From NCBI GenBank assembly GCA_030040015.1, contig JASHUM010000099.1:1-35256 (forward strand): a stretch of DNA of 35,256 nucleotides, given 5' to 3'. The DNA is from Acidimicrobiales bacterium (GTDB taxonomy: Bacteria; Actinomycetota; Acidimicrobiia; Acidimicrobiales; UBA8190). Positions within the stretch are counted from its first letter, which is position 1, and the number at the start of each line of letters is the position of its first letter. Under the pieces are notes generated by a model. The model ran no database searches, was not told where the DNA came from, and worked only from the letters and a program-made list of their open reading frames with translations. Shown here in pieces: positions 22,855 to 29,529 of this stretch. A program made the translations under genes and the position numbers.

Positions 22855-23466
22855 ATGACCCGTCGCAGCACCATCCATTGGTCCACCAGTTCGGTGCCCC
22901 GCGCCGAGCGATGGGCCCACCTCGGGACCAGGGGAGCCACCGTGTGGTTCACCGGCCTTTCGGGCTCGGGGAAGTCCTCCATCGCCAAGCACGTCGAGGC
23001 CGACCTCGTCGAGGAGGGGGTCCCTGCCTACGTGCTCGACGGCGACAACCTGCGCCATGGCGTCAACGACGACCTGGGGTTCACGCGGGAGGACCGGCGG
23101 GAGAACGCCCGGCGGGCGGCGGAGATCGCCAAGCTCTTCGCCGACGCCGGGACAGTGGCCCTGGTCGCCTTGATCAGCCCCTACGCCGAGGACCGGGCCC
23201 GGGCCCGCATGATGCACGAGGCGGCCGGGTTGCTCTTCTTGGAGGTGCACGTGGCCACCAGCCTCTCCGAGTGCGAGGCCCGGGACCCCAAGGGCCTTTA
23301 CGCCCGAGCCCGGGCTGGGGAGCTCGGGAACTTCACCATGGTGAACGACCCCTACGAGGTGCCCGAGCACCCGGACCTGGCCGTCCGCGCTTTCGACGGA
23401 GGCATCGAGGACGCCGCCCACGCGGTGTTGGCGCTCCTTCAGAGCCGGCTGGCCGCCCTGGACTGA
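22855..23466 (+). CDS. cysC: Adenylylsulfate kinase (CysC)
   Basis: A 203-residue protein. P-loop FTGLSGSGKSSIA (34-42), YVLDGDNLRHGVNDDLGFTREDRREN (APS-binding and catalytic-type Asp region), ALISPYAEDRARAR (the usual phosphate-contacting Ser-Pro-Tyr) and DPKGLYARARAGELGNFTMVNDPYE-type lid are all present. It phosphorylates APS to PAPS, used for sulfate reduction or sulfotransfer. The start lies 1 base after the cysN stop, so translation is likely coupled. The last 28 bases overlap the end of the convergent glycosyltransferase gene (23439-23466). No PAPS reductase is in the window, so the operon could serve either assimilation or sulfation. Confidence 0.97.
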   Translation: MTRRSTIHWSTSSVPRAERWAHLGTRGATVWFTGLSGSGKSSIAKHVEADLVEEGVPAYVLDGDNLRHGVNDDLGFTREDRRENARRAAEIAKLFADAGTVALVALISPYAEDRARARMMHEAAGLLFLEVHVATSLSECEARDPKGLYARARAGELGNFTMVNDPYEVPEHPDLAVRAFDGGIEDAAHAVLALLQSRLAALD

Positions 23467-24728
23467 CCCGACCGCCGTCGCCGCAGTAAGGCGTCGAGCG
23501 CGACCGCGGCGAGCACCACCACCACGACCTCGAGCGAGGCGCGCAGCCTGGTCGAGCCGAAGGTTGTTGCGGCGACGACGACAGTCCCGATCAGGATGCC
23601 TGCAAAGGGGACGAGCGTGGTTCGCCGCCGGCGGAGGGCGACGGCACCGACCACGGCCCCGACGGACAACGCCCAGAAGACGAAGAGCCCGACTCGGGCC
23701 GGCCCGAGGGGCTTGCCTTGGAGGTGGTCGAGGTCGAGCTGTTGGAAGGGCCGAAAGAGCCCGAGCTCACGCCCCACGCGTGCTCCCACCACGGTCGGGA
23801 GTCGTCCGGCGTTGGCGTCGAGGTACCGGAGGGCGGCGCTCCTGGCGTGGAAGTCCTGCTCGGACTCGGCGCCTGTGCCGAGTCCAGAAGAGGCGCACGC
23901 AAAGGACCACGAGCCGAGCAACCGACCGGCGTAGGTTCGGGCGCAGTTGGCGCCGGCCAAGGTCGTGCCGAGCTCGGTGGAGAGGAATTCGGGTTGCTTC
24001 ATCCGAGTCAGGTTGAACCCCACCCACGGGGCGAGGACGAAGGCGGTGGCGAACAGAGCCACCAGGACACCTGTCAGGCGCGTCCTCACGTCGGCGCTGC
24101 GATGCAGCAACAACACCGGGACGAGCACCAGGGGGACGAGAAGGATCTGCTCGGCGCGGGTGAGGGCGCACAGTGCGCAGAGCACACCGAGCAGCGCTGC
24201 CCCGCCCGTGCTCGGCACTCGACGGACACGAAGGGCTGCCCAGACGACGCACGCCACAACGAGGAGCAGCAGGGTCTCCGACAACCCCGTGTCCACGTTC
24301 GTCCAGAAGTTCGGGTAGACGGCGGCGATCGCCGCGGCGGTGAGCCCGGCTCCAGGCCCGGCTGCTTCTCGGGCGGCCAGGGCGGTCACGAACACCGCAG
24401 CGCCGTCGAGCGCACAGGCCACGAAGAGCTGGGCGAAGTAGCTGCGGATGCCGAGCAGGTCGGCGAGGGCGAGCACGAGCGTCCACAGCGGAGGGTGGAC
24501 GGCACTGGGGACGGCTTTGTCCTGGAAGAAGTACGAGAAGGGATCGATGAACCACCCATGGCCGTCCACGAGGAGCTGGGCCTGGTAGTGGAAGTAGAAG
24601 GCGTCGCCGAAGGGGACCGTTCGGCGCGCCCACACGAACACCGACGTCACGGCGAGGGCCACGGCACCACCCGTCAGCGCAACGAGCAGAGGAAAGAAGT
24701 GGCGCGCCGCGAAACAGGGTCGGGTCAT
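23439..24728 (-). CDS. ArnT/PMT-like membrane glycosyltransferase (family 39-like)
   Basis: A 429-residue protein with about ten membrane helices. The first outside loop carries the acidic motif FGDAFYFHYQAQLLVDGHGW, then FSYFFQDKAVPSAVHPPLWTLVLALAD, a pattern typical of GT-C enzymes of the GT39/PMT_2 group that use polyprenyl-linked sugars. LSETLLLLVV and ALTRAEQILLVPLV fit later conserved helices. It would transfer a sugar on the outer face of the membrane. It follows the class E sortase gene after 36 bp on the same strand, so both may be one transcript for cell-surface modification. Its 3' end overlaps cysC convergently by 28 bp. No ribosome-binding site is evident before ATG 24728. Confidence 0.87.
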   Translation of the reverse strand: MTRPCFAARHFFPLLVALTGGAVALAVTSVFVWARRTVPFGDAFYFHYQAQLLVDGHGWFIDPFSYFFQDKAVPSAVHPPLWTLVLALADLLGIRSYFAQLFVACALDGAAVFVTALAAREAAGPGAGLTAAAIAAVYPNFWTNVDTGLSETLLLLVVACVVWAALRVRRVPSTGGAALLGVLCALCALTRAEQILLVPLVLVPVLLLHRSADVRTRLTGVLVALFATAFVLAPWVGFNLTRMKQPEFLSTELGTTLAGANCARTYAGRLLGSWSFACASSGLGTGAESEQDFHARSAALRYLDANAGRLPTVVGARVGRELGLFRPFQQLDLDHLQGKPLGPARVGLFVFWALSVGAVVGAVALRRRRTTLVPFAGILIGTVVVAATTFGSTRLRASLEVVVVVLAAVALDALLRRRRSGQSRAASRL

Positions 24729-24764
24729 CCAGGGATTCTCATGGGTGGGGAGTTCAGCCCGTCG

Positions 24765-25658
24765 TCAGTAGCTGGCGGGGAGCAGCGGGCTCAGGTTCTC
24801 GAAGAAGAAGTACAGGAGCACGAGCACCGGGAGGATGCCGACGGCGTAGGCGCTCCAGCGCATCAGGCGCGGGCGCCGTCGCGGGACCATCCAGATGGCG
24901 ATGGCCAATGCCAAGGTGGCGATCCCCCATTCCAGGGCCCCGGCCCATGGTCCCTGGCTGCCGGCGAGCTCCCCGGAGGAGCCCGTCTGCGGAGTTGGCG
25001 CGGGGGAGGACGGGGCCGGCACAGGGGTGGTGGAGAGGCGGGCCTCCACGATCAGGCGCTCAGAGGCGCTGAAGCGCGGGTTGCACGTCGTGAGTGTCAA
25101 CATGGGTGTCGGTGTCTGTTCGAGCACCGACGTGTCGGACGGCGAGACCACCTGGCTGCTCACCACGGAGTAGGTGAACGTGCCCTGAAGGGTGGTGAGG
25201 ATCACCGGGTCGCCGGGGGACAGCTCGTTCAGGTTGTAGAAAGGGGCGCCGAAGGTCGTGCGGTGGCCGGCGATGCCGACGTTGCCCGGCTGTCCAGGGA
25301 GCGGGGTGCCGTCGTAGTGCCCTGGGCCCAGGTGCAGGTCGTCGGTGGAGGTGCCTTGGACGACGACCTTGTCGAGCCCGATCCGTGGGATGTCGATGAT
25401 GGCAATGGGCTGACCGTTTGCAGGCGCGTTGCCGCTCGCCAGTTCCCGCACCAGGGACGAGGCCGCAGTTGTGGGCGCTGTCGACGGGCTTCGGTGATCC
25501 TGCCGCAGGGCCTGGCCGAACTCGGTCCTCAGCGCGTGCTGGTGGCTGCTCTCGCTGATCCCGGTCCCCCACAGGAGGTAGACGACGAAGAGGAGGACGA
25601 TCACGCCAAGGACGACGAGGAGGCGCCCGAAGGCACCGACCACTCGCCAAAAACCCAT
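24765..25658 (-). CDS. Class E sortase
   Basis: A 297-residue protein. Residues about 8-30 are an N-terminal membrane anchor (LLVVLGVIVLLFVVYLLWG). The sortase domain spans about 80-205: IDIPRIGLDKVVVQGTS, then GNVGIAGHRTTFGAPFYNL with catalytic His132, LTLTTCNPRFSASERLIVEA with catalytic Cys192 and Arg201. A Pro/Ser-rich linker and two C-terminal helices follow, giving membrane anchors on both sides. The TLTTCNPRF motif and this topology are those of class E sortases, which in high-G+C actinobacteria recognise LAXTG instead of LPXTG. A secreted protein with an LAFTG signal is encoded at 28170, a likely substrate. First gene of an operon with the GT39-like gene. An AGTACGCT -10-like element lies close to the ATG; no ribosome-binding site is visible. 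Confidence 0.93.
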   Translation of the reverse strand: MGFWRVVGAFGRLLVVLGVIVLLFVVYLLWGTGISESSHQHALRTEFGQALRQDHRSPSTAPTTAASSLVRELASGNAPANGQPIAIIDIPRIGLDKVVVQGTSTDDLHLGPGHYDGTPLPGQPGNVGIAGHRTTFGAPFYNLNELSPGDPVILTTLQGTFTYSVVSSQVVSPSDTSVLEQTPTPMLTLTTCNPRFSASERLIVEARLSTTPVPAPSSPAPTPQTGSSGELAGSQGPWAGALEWGIATLALAIAIWMVPRRRPRLMRWSAYAVGILPVLVLLYFFFENLSPLLPASY

Positions 25659-25715
25659 TCACCGAGCGTACTTTCGACCCGCGAGAGAGCCGCGGTCACT
25701 CCGAATGAGTCGTCG

Positions 25716-25721
25716 TACAAT
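25716..25721 (+). promoter_or_regulatory. -10 element before the DUF4012 gene
   Basis: TACAAT lies 26 bases before the ATG of the DUF4012 gene in an 89-bp divergent spacer. The -35 region (CGGTCA, 25693-25698, 17-base spacing) is weak. The same TACAAT hexamer precedes the XRE gene and the tRNA. Confidence 0.45.
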
Positions 25722-25747
25722 CCGGCCACCTTGGGAACGGTCCGGAC

Positions 25748-27457
25748 ATGACGGACATCCGCCGGGGACGACACGTCCCCGCCGGCGGTATTTGGGAGCG
25801 AGCGGAGGCTACGGACACCGGCGTGCTGGTGATCGCGTCCGGTGCGGCTGTCGCGGCCGTGTTCGCCGGTTGCCATCCGACAGGCACCCCCGTTGTCGAC
25901 CCCCTGTACACGGCCCTCTTCGCCTTGGTCGTGACCTGGCTGTGCAGCCGGGCCCCCCGGGAGGCCCTGCTGGTCTTCGCCGGGGTGGCGGTGGTCATGA
26001 GCCGGACGTGGCTCGAGGTCCCGGCGGGTCTCGCCCTGGCGATCGCCTTCACGTTGGTGTTCTTCGACCGTCCGGAGCGGCTGGACAAGGCCTTGGTCGG
26101 CGCGCTCGGAACCGAGTCACTGCTGCGTTGGCCACCGGTGCTCTTCCACGGCTGCACAGCCGCCGTGGGATTTGCCTCCGTGCTCGTCGTCGGCGCCTGT
26201 GCTTGGCCGCGCACCCCAGCGCGCCTGCGGCGGTGGGGTGGCGGCATCGTGGCCGCCGGCGTGTTGCTGGGAGTGCTTCTGACCGTTCCGCTGCTCGTGG
26301 CTGGAGCGCTCTCGCTCTCCCACGTGAGGGACGGCGAAAGTGCGGCCAAGGCGGCGCTGCAGGCGGTTGAGAACGGCGAGGCGTCGTCGGCCACGGGGGA
26401 ACTCGGCGCTGCCACCGCCAGCTTCGCGTCGGCCGGTTCGAAGCTCGACAGTTGGTGGACGGAGCTCAGCCGGGTGGTACCCGTGGTCGCCCAGCAACGC
26501 CAGAGCCTGGCCCTGTCCACGGCCGCGGCGCGCCGGCTCACGACCGTTGCCGAGCGTGAGGCGCCCGCTCTCGACTATCACCAGCTCGACTACCACCAGG
26601 GCCAGATCGACCTCGACGCCGTGACGGCCATGCTGGGCCCGGTCGACACCCTCGACGTCGTGATGCGGCACGCCCAGGCGCAAGTGGACAGTGTGGACAG
26701 CCCGTGGCTGGTGGCGCCGCTCCAGTCCAAGCTGTCCGAGCTGCGTCGGGACCTGGCTCGCGCCACGACGACGACCGACCTGGCGGCGCAGGCGATCCCT
26801 CTGGTGCCGGCCATGTTGGGGGCGGACGGGCCCCGGCACTACTTCGTGGCCATGATGACGCCTGCCGAGAGCCGCGCCCTGGGAGGCATCGTCGGGGCGT
26901 ACGGGATCCTCACGGCCGACGACGGCCACCTCAGCCTCACTCAGTCCGGCCCCGACGACGACTTCAACGCCGCCCTGCCGCCGGGTGGGGCGACGCTCAC
27001 CGGTCCGGCGGACTTCCTGGCTCGCTACGGGCAGTTCGACCCCGGCGAGTACCTCCAGGACGTGACGTTCTCGCCCGACTTGCCCACGGTGAGCCACGTG
27101 ATCGACCAGATGGCGTCCCAGGCCGGTCTCGGACCGATCGACGGGGTACTGGTCGTCGACCCGGCTGGATTGGCTCCGTTGCTGCGGATCACGGGTCCCA
27201 TCGCCGTGCCGGGGCTCCCGGAACCGCTCAGTGCGGGCAACATCGACGCGGTACTGCTCAAGGAGCAGTACCTGCTCTTCGGCGACGTGAGCACCGAGCA
27301 GGCCGAGCGTCACGACTTGCTCCAGGCGGTGGTCAAGGCGGAGTTCGACGAGCTGGTCAACGGGACGCTGCCCGGACCGCGGGGGCTCTCGGAGCAGCTC
27401 GAGCCACAGGTGCTAGCCGGGAACATCGGTTTTTGGAGCCTCCATCCGAACGAGTAG
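25748..27457 (+). CDS. DUF4012 membrane protein, N-terminal part ending at an in-frame TAG
   Basis: 569 residues before TAG at 27455-27457. Residues about 20-185 hold several membrane helices. A coiled, Ala-rich part follows (about 190-330). The extracytoplasmic DUF4012 domain begins at about 355 with GADGPRHYFVAMMTPAESRALGGIVG-like sequence, then LTQSGPDDDFNA, LPTVSHVIDQMASQ and GVLVVDPAGLAPLLRITGPI. The domain does not end at the TAG. The same frame continues as ALAQRLHLDD, DVLAVTTQNAGANKID and so on to 28030, matching the remainder of DUF4012. One C-to-T change (CAG Gln to TAG) in the segment HPNE-[stop]-ALAQRL explains the break. Start ATG 25748 lies 27 bases after the -10 element. DUF4012 proteins are surface-associated and of unknown activity. 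The divergent sortase gene suggests an envelope role. Confidence 0.88.
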   Translation: MTDIRRGRHVPAGGIWERAEATDTGVLVIASGAAVAAVFAGCHPTGTPVVDPLYTALFALVVTWLCSRAPREALLVFAGVAVVMSRTWLEVPAGLALAIAFTLVFFDRPERLDKALVGALGTESLLRWPPVLFHGCTAAVGFASVLVVGACAWPRTPARLRRWGGGIVAAGVLLGVLLTVPLLVAGALSLSHVRDGESAAKAALQAVENGEASSATGELGAATASFASAGSKLDSWWTELSRVVPVVAQQRQSLALSTAAARRLTTVAEREAPALDYHQLDYHQGQIDLDAVTAMLGPVDTLDVVMRHAQAQVDSVDSPWLVAPLQSKLSELRRDLARATTTTDLAAQAIPLVPAMLGADGPRHYFVAMMTPAESRALGGIVGAYGILTADDGHLSLTQSGPDDDFNAALPPGGATLTGPADFLARYGQFDPGEYLQDVTFSPDLPTVSHVIDQMASQAGLGPIDGVLVVDPAGLAPLLRITGPIAVPGLPEPLSAGNIDAVLLKEQYLLFGDVSTEQAERHDLLQAVVKAEFDELVNGTLPGPRGLSEQLEPQVLAGNIGFWSLHPNE

Positions 27458-27523
27458 GCTCTGGCACAGCGACTGCACCTCGACGACGCCTTCCCCCGCA
27501 CGAAAGGCGGCGACGTCCTCGCC

Positions 27524-28030
27524 GTGACGACACAGAACGCCGGCGCCAACAAGATCGACGCCTATGTGCACGAGGCGCTCGACGACCAGATTGCCTACAA
27601 CTCCGGAACAGGCGTCACGGACGAGCGAGTCACGCTGACGCTCCACAACGACGCTCCCGCCTCGGGACTCCCTCCCATCGTGATCGACAATTCGGCACGG
27701 AACGTCCCGGTCGGCGCGGCCTACACCTGGGTGTCGATCTATAGCCGTCTCCATGTGACCGGCGCGTCCGTCGACGGGCGCACCCTGACACTGGCCAGAG
27801 GGCGGGAGCTCGGGCTCAACGTGTACAGCAACTGGGTGACCGTCCCTTCAAAGGGGACGATCCAGGTCGTGGTCACCCTGGCCGGCACCTTGTCGCCGGG
27901 ACGCCCCTATCAGTTGGAGCTGAGGCTCCAGCCAATGGCCAATGCCGTGACGACTCGGGTCTCCGTGGACCAAGATGGGCACGACACGGTCTGGCACCCC
28001 GACGAGGTCGACCAGACAAAGAGATTCTGA
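27524..28030 (+). pseudogene. C-terminal remainder of the DUF4012 protein, separated by an in-frame stop
   Basis: Same reading frame as the gene at 25748-27457; the open frame actually resumes directly at 27458, and 27524 is only the first GTG. The product begins with AVTTQNAGANKIDAYVHEAL, the part that in intact DUF4012 proteins follows immediately on the segment at the TAG. It continues with beta-rich sequence (ERVTLTLHNDAPASGLPP, then YSNWVTVPSKGTIQVVVTL). There is no ribosome-binding site at 27524, and separate translation would give a domain fragment without signal peptide. Read as one gene the protein would have 760 residues. It may be a recent nonsense mutation, a sequencing or assembly error, or TAG readthrough. 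Confidence 0.75.
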
Positions 28031-28169
28031 GGTGGTTCCACAACGGTCGCCTCGGGTTGTCATTGGGCCAGCACGTTGCGTGGTCTACCGAATAGGAGAT
28101 TGCCGCGGAATGTGGACTTCTGACCGTGCAGGGGGAACAATCGAGGGCAGTAGCAGGCGGAGGAACGAA

Positions 28170-28634
28170 GTGGGAGTACTCGCCAAGACCAAGGCCTGGG
28201 CCGGCGCCGTGGCGGTAGTTGGCGCGATCGGCATCCCGTGCGGGGCGGCCTGGGCGGCGACCTACGCTCCGCAGCCCCCTCCCTCGGGCTCGTCTTCGGG
28301 TTCGAACGGCGGGACTTCGGGTTCGAACGGCGGGACTTCTGGGGGAACCACCAGCGGGTCGAACGGGGGAACGACAAGCGGGTCGAACGGGGGAACGACA
28401 AGCGGGGCCAACGGGGGCTCGAGCGGCGGCGTGGTCAACTCCCCGGCGTCGAGCTCCTCGGGTGCGAGCGGCGACACCGGCACTTCCGGCCCGGTCACGA
28501 CATCGAGCAGTGGCGGCCTCGCCTTCACGGGAGCGGAGATCGCTCTGCTCACGGGAATCGGCGCCACGGCTGTCGTAGGGGGCGGCATCGTGATTCTCAC
28601 CGCCCGGCGTCGGCGCTCACTACCCAGCGTCTAA
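28170..28634 (+). CDS. Secreted Gly/Ser/Asn-rich protein with LAXTG sorting signal
   Basis: A 154-residue protein. The GTG at 28170 has GGAGGA five bases upstream, which decides the start against the longer open frame. Residues 1-30 form a signal peptide (basic LAKTKAW, hydrophobic VAVVGAIGIP, cleavage near AAWAA-TYA). Residues 43-87 are SGSNGGT-type repeats. A Ser-rich stalk follows, then LAFTG (117-121), a hydrophobic helix and an RRRR tail. This is a complete cell-wall sorting signal of the LAXTG type handled by class E sortases, and such a sortase is encoded at 24765-25658. The protein probably becomes covalently linked to peptidoglycan. It has no recognised functional domain, so it may be a small spacer, coat or pilin-like protein. 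Confidence 0.87.
   Translation: MGVLAKTKAWAGAVAVVGAIGIPCGAAWAATYAPQPPPSGSSSGSNGGTSGSNGGTSGGTTSGSNGGTTSGSNGGTTSGANGGSSGGVVNSPASSSSGASGDTGTSGPVTTSSSGGLAFTGAEIALLTGIGATAVVGGGIVILTARRRRSLPSV
28296..28430. repeat. In-gene repeats coding SGSNGGT-type units
   Basis: Near-identical units of 21-24 bp (TCGAACGGCGGGACT- or TCGAACGGGGGAACGACAAG-type) repeat about five times and code Ser-Gly-Ser-Asn-Gly-Gly-Thr motifs. Units at about 28350-28400 are almost identical to each other, suggesting recent duplication and possible length variation between strains. Confidence 0.75.
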
Positions 28635-28656
28635 CGCCTGACTTTCTGGGAGGCGT
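28634..28656 (+). terminator. Weak hairpin at the end of the LAXTG gene
   Basis: ACGCCT (28634-28639) and AGGCGT (28651-28656) pair perfectly with an 11-base loop, starting at the stop codon. No T-tract. It may act as terminator before the tRNA. Confidence 0.3.
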
Positions 28657-28730
28657 GTCACCACCTGCTCCAGCCCGCGACGCTCGGTCCTCCGCGTTGG
28701 CGAAAGGCGAGGCGATTCCGGCTCGAGCAC

Positions 28731-28736
28731 TACAAT
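28731..28736 (+). promoter_or_regulatory. -10 element of the tRNA-Val gene
   Basis: TACAAT ends 10 bases before the mature tRNA 5' end, so transcription would start about 4 bases upstream of it. The expected -35 position holds no clear consensus. Confidence 0.5.
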
Positions 28737-28746
28737 GCCGCCTCTG

Positions 28747-28819
28747 GGGCCGTTGGCGCAGTTGGTAGCGCACTTGCATGACGCGCAAGGGGTCAGAGGT
28801 TCGAGTCCTCTACGGCCCA
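28747..28819 (+). tRNA. tRNA-Val (anticodon GAC)
   Basis: A 73-base cloverleaf. Acceptor GGGCCGT pairs with ACGGCCC, with discriminator A at 28819. D-arm GCGC/GCGC surrounds AGTTGGTA. Anticodon stem CTTGC/GCAAG carries loop ATGACGC with T33 and anticodon GAC (valine, codon GUC). T-arm AGAGG/CCTCT carries loop TTCGAGT. The sequence continues CC-T, so the 3' CCA is not fully encoded and must be added. Confidence 0.93.
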
Positions 28820-28825
28820 CCTTGT

Positions 28826-28856
28826 GATGTCGCGAGACATCGAGGACCTCGATGTG
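28826..28856. repeat. Overlapping inverted repeats directly after the tRNA
   Basis: GATGTC (28826-28831) and GACATC (28836-28841) form a perfect stem with a GCGA loop. GACATCGAGG (28836-28845) and CCTCGATGTG (28847-28856) form an alternative stem with 9 of 10 pairs. A third, GATGT/ACATC, follows to about 28867. This may be the tRNA terminator region or the remnant of an insertion-sequence end, since tRNA 3' sides are common integration sites. Confidence 0.5.
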
Positions 28857-28987
28857 TCAAGACATCGTAGATCGGTGAGCATCCTGGTCAAGGCTGGGGT
28901 TGGCAGTCCTTCGAGGGGTCCAGGACGAGCCTTCTGAGGGGTGACCCGCTCGCTTCCGAGCCGATCCGAGAATCGTCGATATGCGCG

Positions 28988-29042
28988 GTTCGGACGCAGT
29001 GGCCAAATTGTCGCCACTGGGCGCGTACCGGACTCTCCGAAC
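28988..29042. repeat. Nested inverted repeat (cruciform-like) in the gene-free stretch
   Basis: Outer arms GTTCGGA (28988-28994) and TCCGAAC (29036-29042) are perfect. Inside lie CAGTGGC (28997-29003) and GCCACTG (29013-29019), also perfect, around a 9-base AT-rich loop. The 28822-29102 stretch has no convincing gene; the frames there have atypical composition for this window. Confidence 0.5.
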
Positions 29043-29102
29043 AGATGCAGGCCAGGTCCCTTTGGCTGATGCCAGTTTCTCTGCTGCTCAGAGAGCCGAG
29101 CG

Positions 29103-29441
29103 TCAAGCGGATCCTGCAGCTTCTTCGACAGTGAGTTCGGCGGCGGGGTCCGCTTCAAGGCGCTCGTCGGGAATCACTTTGCCGCTCCGCAAAGACCGCC
29201 CGTAGGTCCCTTCGCGTAGACGCTGTTCCGCTCGTGCGATGGCATTGAGCCGAATCTCTAACCCGGCCGTGATGGCATCGTCGCCTTGTTCGGCGGTGAG
29301 GCTTTCAGCTGGGTCCGCCATGTCACCCGTTTCGGCTGCCCCAGCTCGGTCCAGCCCGGCGTCGCGGCGCCCTTCGGCGAGGAGCTGTTCCACCCGGTGT
29401 CGCTCCTCTTGGAGAAGAGCTCTCGCTTTCTCGAGTTCCAT
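29103..29441 (-). CDS. DksA/TraR-like protein without zinc cysteines
   Basis: A 112-residue protein. Residues about 1-75 are a coiled-coil-type helical hairpin (MELEKARALLQEERHRVEQL, then LEIRLNAIARAEQRLREG). The C-terminal block GTYGRSLRSGKVIPDERLEA with PAAEL following aligns with the DksA/TraR zinc finger, but all four zinc positions are non-cysteine, as is frequent in actinobacterial members. DksA-type proteins enter the secondary channel of RNA polymerase; the effect of this cysteine-free form is unknown. GGAG lies 12 bases before the ATG at 29441 (CGGAGCCAAACAA). It is monocistronic, with an 88-bp gap to the end of the P450 gene on the same strand. Confidence 0.85.
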   Translation of the reverse strand: MELEKARALLQEERHRVEQLLAEGRRDAGLDRAGAAETGDMADPAESLTAEQGDDAITAGLEIRLNAIARAEQRLREGTYGRSLRSGKVIPDERLEADPAAELTVEEAAGSA

Positions 29442-29529
29442 TTGTTTGGCTCCGGTGTATTGAGTAGCAGGCAGAGGCTATTCCAGCTGGTGGTCGCCGA
29501 GACTCGAGTCCGGATACGGAGGCGTTCGA

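Noticed and set aside
23718-25751. 677-codon plus-strand ORF opposite the glycosyltransferase and sortase genes
   Set aside because: Shadow of two clear minus-strand genes; its translation is hydrophilic and compositionally biased without any motif.
26117-27313. 398-codon minus-strand ORF opposite DUF4012
   Set aside because: Antisense shadow of the DUF4012 frame, which has clear family sequence and membrane helices.
27455-27457. TAG recoded as an amino acid in this organism
   Set aside because: TAG ends other complete genes in the window in the expected place, and only this one gene is interrupted.
28597-29158. Minus-strand ORFs running through the tRNA (GRRGLEPLTPC- and WAVEDSNL-type peptides)
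   Set aside because: These are familiar spurious translations of the antisense strand of a tRNA gene.
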